Below are positions 6,130 to 7,554 of a stretch of 7,554 nt of DNA, piece by piece; positions within the stretch are counted from its first letter, which is position 1, and every line of letters begins with the position of its first letter. The notes beneath the pieces were generated by a model. It did no database searches. It was not told the DNA's origin and worked only from the letters and a program-made list of their open reading frames with translations. The position numbers were made by a program, and so were the translations under genes. Source of the stretch: Planctomycetales bacterium (GTDB lineage Bacteria; Planctomycetota; Planctomycetia; Pirellulales; Thermoguttaceae); NCBI GenBank assembly GCA_007122045.1, contig SKJM01000454.1:1-7554 (forward strand), written 5' to 3'.

Positions 6130-7554
6130 GCACCCAACGCATTCCGCTGCTCGTTTGGCAGGACTTCGAGGGCGGCTGGTCGGCTGCCCCGCTGGAACCG
6201 CACTTGGGCGAACCGGAGATCGCCGCCCTCGGCAAGACGGCCGCGGACGCCGTGCGTCAAATGCAGGCGTACTTGCAGTGGCATCTGAAAGCCCACCCCT
6301 GGCTGACGCCCGATTTCCTCGACCCGGAACTCATCTTCTACCGCGTACCGGTCCGTCCGGAATACCGCGAGCAGGAGCGCGCATATCCATGCAACCAGGA
6401 GGTCGCGCTCCGTGTCCCCTGCGTGCTGGGCCGGCAGGCGAGCGGCCTGCTGCTATGTGCGATGCCCACCCTGGGCCTGTCGTTCCAGGTGTACGAGAAA
6501 AGGGAAGTCCGCCGCCTGGTGACGGAAACGGTCCGCCGCGAACTGGCCGGCCAAACCCCGCAGCAACTTGTGCGCGTCCTCCCACCGGCTTCGGTGCGCC
6601 TGGAGACAGTCAGTGTGCGGCTGCCGCGGCCCAAACACACGGCATCGGCTGCCGAGACGCCCGAAACGCTCGGCCAGGTCGCCCAGCCGGTCGGCCATGC
6701 GTCGTTCCGAAAGCGATTCGCACAGGCATGGCAACGCGAGGATGAAGTGGCCGACCTGGTCCGCCGGCTGGGGCAGGAGCGCGCCCCGGTGGCGCTCATT
6801 GGCCCGCGCGGTTCGGGCAAGACCACCGTTCTGGCCGCCGCCGTGCGGAAGCTGGAGCGGAGCCGGCCGGACGACGCCCGGCAGCGCGCCCGCCATGCCT
6901 TCTGGCAGACGAACGCCGGCCGGCTGATCGCCGGCATGAAGTACCTGGGCGAGTGGCAACAACGCGTGGAGCAGGTGATCGATGAACTGTCCACGTTCGA
7001 CGGCACGCTCTGTGTGGAGAGCCTGCTCGACCTGGTAACGCTGGGCGGCTCCGAACCGAGCGGCAGTGTGGCCGCGTTCTGCCTGCCGTTCCTCCACGAG
7101 GGCCGGCTGCGGATGGTCGGCGAGGCCACGCCCGAGGAGTTCGCCGCCTGCCGCCGCCTGCTGCCCGCCTTCGCCGATGCATTCCAGGTGCTCCGGCTCG
7201 AGGAACTCGACGATCGGCAGGCGCGCGCCGCGCTGCGGGCGGCCATGGAGAACCGTACCCGCGATACGAAAATCGGCGTCGAGGCGCCGGCGACCGACCT
7301 GCTGTTCCGCCTGTTCCGCCGCTTCCTGCCGTACCGCCCGCTGCCCGGCGCCGCGGCCGGATTCCTCGCGCGCCTGTTCGACACGGCCCGCGAGCAGCGC
7401 GTGGCCGAGATCGAACCGGCCCGGGTCATCGAGCAGTTTATCGACGAAACGGGGCTGCCCGAGCACCTGCTCCACGATGACCAGCCGCTCGACGTCGATG
7501 CGCTGGAGGAACAGCTCGCCCGGCAGGTGCTCGGCCAGCCCGAAGCCTGCCGCG
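6126..7554 (+). CDS. Divergent Clp-type AAA+ ATPase C, N-domain and D1 (3' partial)
   Basis: The frame is open from the ATG at 6126 to the right edge (476 codons) without a stop, so the gene continues beyond the window. Residues 1-180 are an alpha/beta N-domain related to that of ATPase B: both open with a strand of the form IP(I/L)L(I/V), have an L-G helix (LG at 35-36 here, 39-40 in B), a D/SP-E/D-L strand (66 here, 72 in B), and a hydrophobic strand followed by a helix from about 107. A Pro/Ala-rich linker follows. D1 has an intact Walker A GPRGSGKT (226-233) and tyrosine pore loop KYLG (Y273), but Walker B reads E298-S299 for DE and the arginine-finger pair is D351-A352. Sensor threonine T335 is kept. 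The D1-D2 junction motif ETGLPEHLL matches ATPase A (ETGLPELLL), and the sequence stops in a VLGQ motif that normally opens D2. A complete D2 is expected downstream but not seen. Probable role: third subunit of the same AAA+ assembly. Confidence 0.93.
   Translation, partial: MSTQRIPLLVWQDFEGGWSAAPLEPHLGEPEIAALGKTAADAVRQMQAYLQWHLKAHPWLTPDFLDPELIFYRVPVRPEYREQERAYPCNQEVALRVPCVLGRQASGLLLCAMPTLGLSFQVYEKREVRRLVTETVRRELAGQTPQQLVRVLPPASVRLETVSVRLPRPKHTASAAETPETLGQVAQPVGHASFRKRFAQAWQREDEVADLVRRLGQERAPVALIGPRGSGKTTVLAAAVRKLERSRPDDARQRARHAFWQTNAGRLIAGMKYLGEWQQRVEQVIDELSTFDGTLCVESLLDLVTLGGSEPSGSVAAFCLPFLHEGRLRMVGEATPEEFAACRRLLPAFADAFQVLRLEELDDRQARAALRAAMENRTRDTKIGVEAPATDLLFRLFRRFLPYRPLPGAAAGFLARLFDTAREQRVAEIEPARVIEQFIDETGLPEHLLHDDQPLDVDALEEQLARQVLGQPEACR

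Noticed and set aside
6092..6745. 217-codon plus-strand frame across the start of ATPase C
   Set aside because: Out of frame with ATPase C, which has the start overlap, Shine-Dalgarno and homology. Its translation is Arg/Pro/Gly-rich without motifs.
6338..7475. Two overlapping minus-strand open frames of 363 and 340 codons
   Set aside because: Both oppose the N-domain and D1 of ATPase C, whose plus-strand frame has clear Walker A and pore motifs. They also overlap each other.
2..7554. Housekeeping ClpB or type VI secretion ClpV (TssH)
   Set aside because: No Clp_N repeat, no middle coiled-coil domain, degenerate D1 catalytic sites, no GYVG loop in D2, and no type VI secretion gene in the window.

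Overview
The window is entirely coding and holds one plus-strand gene cluster of three large, divergent Clp/Hsp100-type AAA+ ATPases laid end to end. The first is cut by the left edge and the third by the right edge. Both junctions are four-base ATGA overlaps (2605-2608 and 6126-6129), each with a purine-rich Shine-Dalgarno sequence, so the three proteins look translationally coupled and probably made together. There are no intergenic gaps, RNA genes, mobile elements or CRISPR arrays. Promoter and terminator must lie outside the window.

The DNA is GC-rich (30/60 to 41/60 in lines I counted) with a strong G/C preference at third codon positions, which creates many long spurious antisense frames. 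This fits a high-GC bacterium; the sequence does not fix the phylum.

Layout: (1) 2-2608, ATPase A, from within its first AAA+ module (D1) through a complete second module (D2) and a C-terminal extension of about 350 residues. (2) 2605-6129, ATPase B, complete at 1174 residues: a novel N-domain, D1, D2 and a C-terminal extension of about 410 residues. (3) 6126 to the right edge, ATPase C: a related N-domain, D1, and the first residues of the D1-D2 junction.

These are not housekeeping ClpA, ClpB or ClpC. No protein has a recognisable Clp_N repeat or a ClpB middle coiled-coil domain. All visible D1 modules have altered Walker B acids (GN, DD, ES in place of DE) and have lost the paired arginine finger (DA, DL, DA in place of RR). 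The two complete D2 modules keep all catalytic motifs but lack the aromatic GYVG pore loop because of a deletion of about five residues. The C-terminal extension of ATPase A carries three collinear blocks resembling class I peptide-chain release factors (RF1/RF2) without the GGQ catalytic motif, and ATPase B carries a weaker version.

The working idea, which is inference, is a three-component hetero-oligomeric AAA+ machine in which D1 is a scaffold or nucleotide sensor, D2 is the motor, and release-factor-like domains may direct it to ribosomes or a tRNA-like partner. The sequence does not show whether it serves translation quality control, a conflict or defence system, or something else.
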